This document shows positions 13,774-14,952 of a stretch of 14,952 bases of DNA, in pieces. The stretch is from positions 1 to 14,952 of the forward strand of contig CAJUNE010000028.1 in assembly GCA_910587745.1 (NCBI GenBank), in the 5' to 3' direction. A program made the position numbers and the translations under genes. Each line of letters starts with the position of its first letter. The stretch's first letter is position 1. Source of the DNA: an uncultured Bacilli bacterium. Its GTDB lineage: Bacteria > Bacillota_I > Bacilli_A > RF39 > UBA660. The notes beneath the pieces are model-generated. The model was not told the DNA's origin. It searched no databases and saw only the letters and a program-made list of their open reading frames with translations.

Positions 13774-13799
13774 TAAAAAAAGAAAGATATTTCTTTCTT
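13774..13799 (-). terminator. Terminator downstream of the right-edge surface protein gene
   Basis: Minus-strand arms AAGAAAGA (13792-13799) and TCTTTCTT (13780-13787) form an 8-bp stem with a 4-base loop, followed by a T-rich run (13774-13779). It lies about 110 bases after the surface-protein stop and before the clpB promoter. The stem is AT-rich and therefore weak. Confidence 0.7.
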
Positions 13800-13809
13800 A
13801 AAAATATAT

Positions 13810-13902
13810 ATCTTGCCCACATATTAGATTATAAAATAAAAGTTATAAGAAATATATCATAATTTGTCGAATATAATGAAAATATAGATATGTAGGCAAG
13901 AT
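13810..13902. repeat. 15-bp inverted repeat around 63 bases, just 3' of the surface protein gene
   Basis: ATCTTGCCCACATAT (13810-13824) is repeated inverted as ATATGTAGGCAAGAT (13888-13902). They differ at one base, which becomes a U-G wobble in minus-strand RNA. The enclosed 63 bases are almost wholly AT. The loop is too long for a normal terminator, and a separate terminator lies further downstream. Confidence 0.75.
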
Positions 13903-13911
13903 TATTAATTA

Positions 13912-14952
13912 TTATGAGACTACGTATGGATTTGACTGTGTTCCGTTACCTCCTGTTGCGAAAAGCGTATCAGCTTTCAGATTTATTACTGGGCGCAAAC
14001 CGAAAGCAGAACTTACAGGGTTGTTGGTGAGGTTGCCATCATAACGCACTTGGAACACATAAGCGCTGTACTCGTTCCAGTAATATGGGGACATGGTCCA
14101 GTAATTCTGTCTGTTGCATAGATAGTATGATGTATTATTTGCATTCTTTCCTCCTGCAAATTCTACTTCGTCTGCTGTAATAAGTCCTACCTTTAATGTA
14201 TATACATCTCCTGAAGGACATGATAATGTTGGCGCATAATCTGTATATAATCTCTTATACCCAGTATAGTAGAATGTATTTCCGTTTATTGTCCATGTAT
14301 ATCCTGCTCCTACATTCCTATCATTACAATATTTTCCTGATGCTATTCTTTCTACATAACTTGCTAGATTACTATTATACCATGACTCTAGTTGTGTTTT
14401 TGCATCACTTGATGTTCCCCCTGTTGTTCTTTGACTTGTTCCTGTATATGTCCATCCTACATGGTTTGATCGATCTCCTTTTATGTTGTATCCAATATCT
14501 GTTTTTATTATGCTTTCTGTTGTTGAAGTTCCGTTCGCATGACATGTTGTCCCATCATAAATCAAGCGCATGCTTCCATCACCATTGATTCTAATAATTC
14601 TCCAACAGAATCCTCCAAACTTTACATAGTTGTTGGTTACTGCTCCTCTCCAATAGTAGCTGTAACCTCCATACATTCCATCACTTACTTTATATACTCC
14701 TTCTTCTGTTGTTGCTACTTTGCTAAAATCTGGCGTTCCACTATTAACTGTTACATTTAGCTTTGCTAATGTATCTTCACTGGTTGGCTCTTTCTTATCA
14801 AAATATAAATAGCATCTATCATTCTTTTTTAATTTTCCTATTGTATGATTTCCATTTATTGTTTTTAGTATTGCAGTTGTATCTTTACTTCCATTATTCA
14901 TATTACAATAGCTTTTACTTTCATTTATTATATATCCTTCACTTGGCATTTC
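13912..14952 (-). CDS. Large surface protein with C-terminal lectin-like variable-type domain (5' end outside window)
   Basis: The frame is open to the window edge, so the start and any signal peptide are missing; 346 codons are visible. Numbered from the methionine at 14949: a Cys-containing domain (1-50, GYIINESKSYC to RCYLYFDKK) of a type repeated in surface proteins of uncultured Bacilli, a linker, then a domain from about 95 to the end. That domain has GGFCWRIIRINGDGSMRLIYDG (112-133, including C115), cysteines at 208, 244 and 278, ITADEVEFAGG (257-267), YWTMSP (283-288) and FGLRPVINL (316-324). The C-terminal pattern resembles DUF6273-like and C-type-lectin/FGE-fold proteins, including targets of diversity-generating retroelements. 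The gene is GC-richer than its neighbours, most of all over 13921-14100. Function is probably surface binding, by inference. Confidence 0.75.
   Translation of the reverse strand, partial: EMPSEGYIINESKSYCNMNNGSKDTTAILKTINGNHTIGKLKKNDRCYLYFDKKEPTSEDTLAKLNVTVNSGTPDFSKVATTEEGVYKVSDGMYGGYSYYWRGAVTNNYVKFGGFCWRIIRINGDGSMRLIYDGTTCHANGTSTTESIIKTDIGYNIKGDRSNHVGWTYTGTSQRTTGGTSSDAKTQLESWYNSNLASYVERIASGKYCNDRNVGAGYTWTINGNTFYYTGYKRLYTDYAPTLSCPSGDVYTLKVGLITADEVEFAGGKNANNTSYYLCNRQNYWTMSPYYWNEYSAYVFQVRYDGNLTNNPVSSAFGLRPVINLKADTLFATGGNGTQSNPYVVS

Noticed and set aside
13840..13880. Weak minus-strand promoter (TCGACA-17-TATAAC) inside the inverted-repeat interior, possibly for a small RNA
   Set aside because: Matches of this quality are expected by chance in such AT-rich DNA; no independent support.
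14196..14588. 130-codon plus-strand open frame opposite the right-edge surface protein
   Set aside because: Shadow frame rich in Leu/Tyr/His with no ribosome site or family features; the minus-strand protein is clearly the real one.

Overview
The window looks like chromosome of an AT-rich low-GC Gram-positive bacterium (Bacillota/Bacilli, or a walled relative of the Mollicutes such as uncultured gut RF39/Erysipelotrichia-type lineages). Reasons: AT-rich codons throughout, Bacillus-like gene neighbours (cca, dnaD, nth; miaA; mscL), strong AGGAGG/GGTGAT ribosome sites, sigma-A promoters, a CIRCE/HrcA site, and a short ClpB lacking its N-domain as in Mollicutes. TGG is used for Trp and TGA ends uppP, so the standard code applies rather than the Mycoplasma code. 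UppP implies a peptidoglycan wall. The lineage is an inference; no rRNA is present.

Layout: all genes are on the minus strand except uppP. At the left, 57-821 is an unknown two-helix membrane/coiled-coil protein with its own promoter and terminator. From 5266 down to 898 runs a six-gene unit, mscL-miaA-ATPase-cca-dnaD-nth, with overlaps or gaps of at most 13 bases. At 5325-6574 two tandem paralogous exported proteins resemble SipW-dependent TasA/camelysin-type surface proteins, each followed by its own terminator. Next is miaB (6642-8057), then a DUF3603/YjbA-like protein overlapping a small membrane protein (8096-8939). uppP (9007-9819) runs divergently from that pair and converges on an HD-domain protein (9970-10515). 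An HExxH metallopeptidase-like protein (10590-11444) and clpB (11560-13659) follow. The right edge holds the 3' part of a large surface protein (13912-14952, cut by the window end).

Functionally this is mostly housekeeping. miaA and miaB together make ms2i6A37 in tRNA, and cca completes tRNA 3' ends. dnaD loads the replicative helicase and nth repairs oxidised pyrimidines. mscL handles osmotic downshock, uppP recycles the lipid carrier of wall synthesis, and clpB disaggregates proteins under HrcA control. The accessory, surface-facing part is the TasA/camelysin-like pair and the right-edge protein. The C-terminus of that protein has a markedly raised GC content (about 46% over 180 bases) and a YWTMSP...GLRPVINL pattern like the variable domains targeted by diversity-generating retroelements. 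No reverse transcriptase or template repeat lies in the window, so this stays a hypothesis.

No tRNA, rRNA, CRISPR array, insertion sequence or gene-free stretch above 300 bases was seen. The largest gap (13660-13911) holds the clpB promoter/CIRCE, a terminator and a 15-bp inverted repeat.
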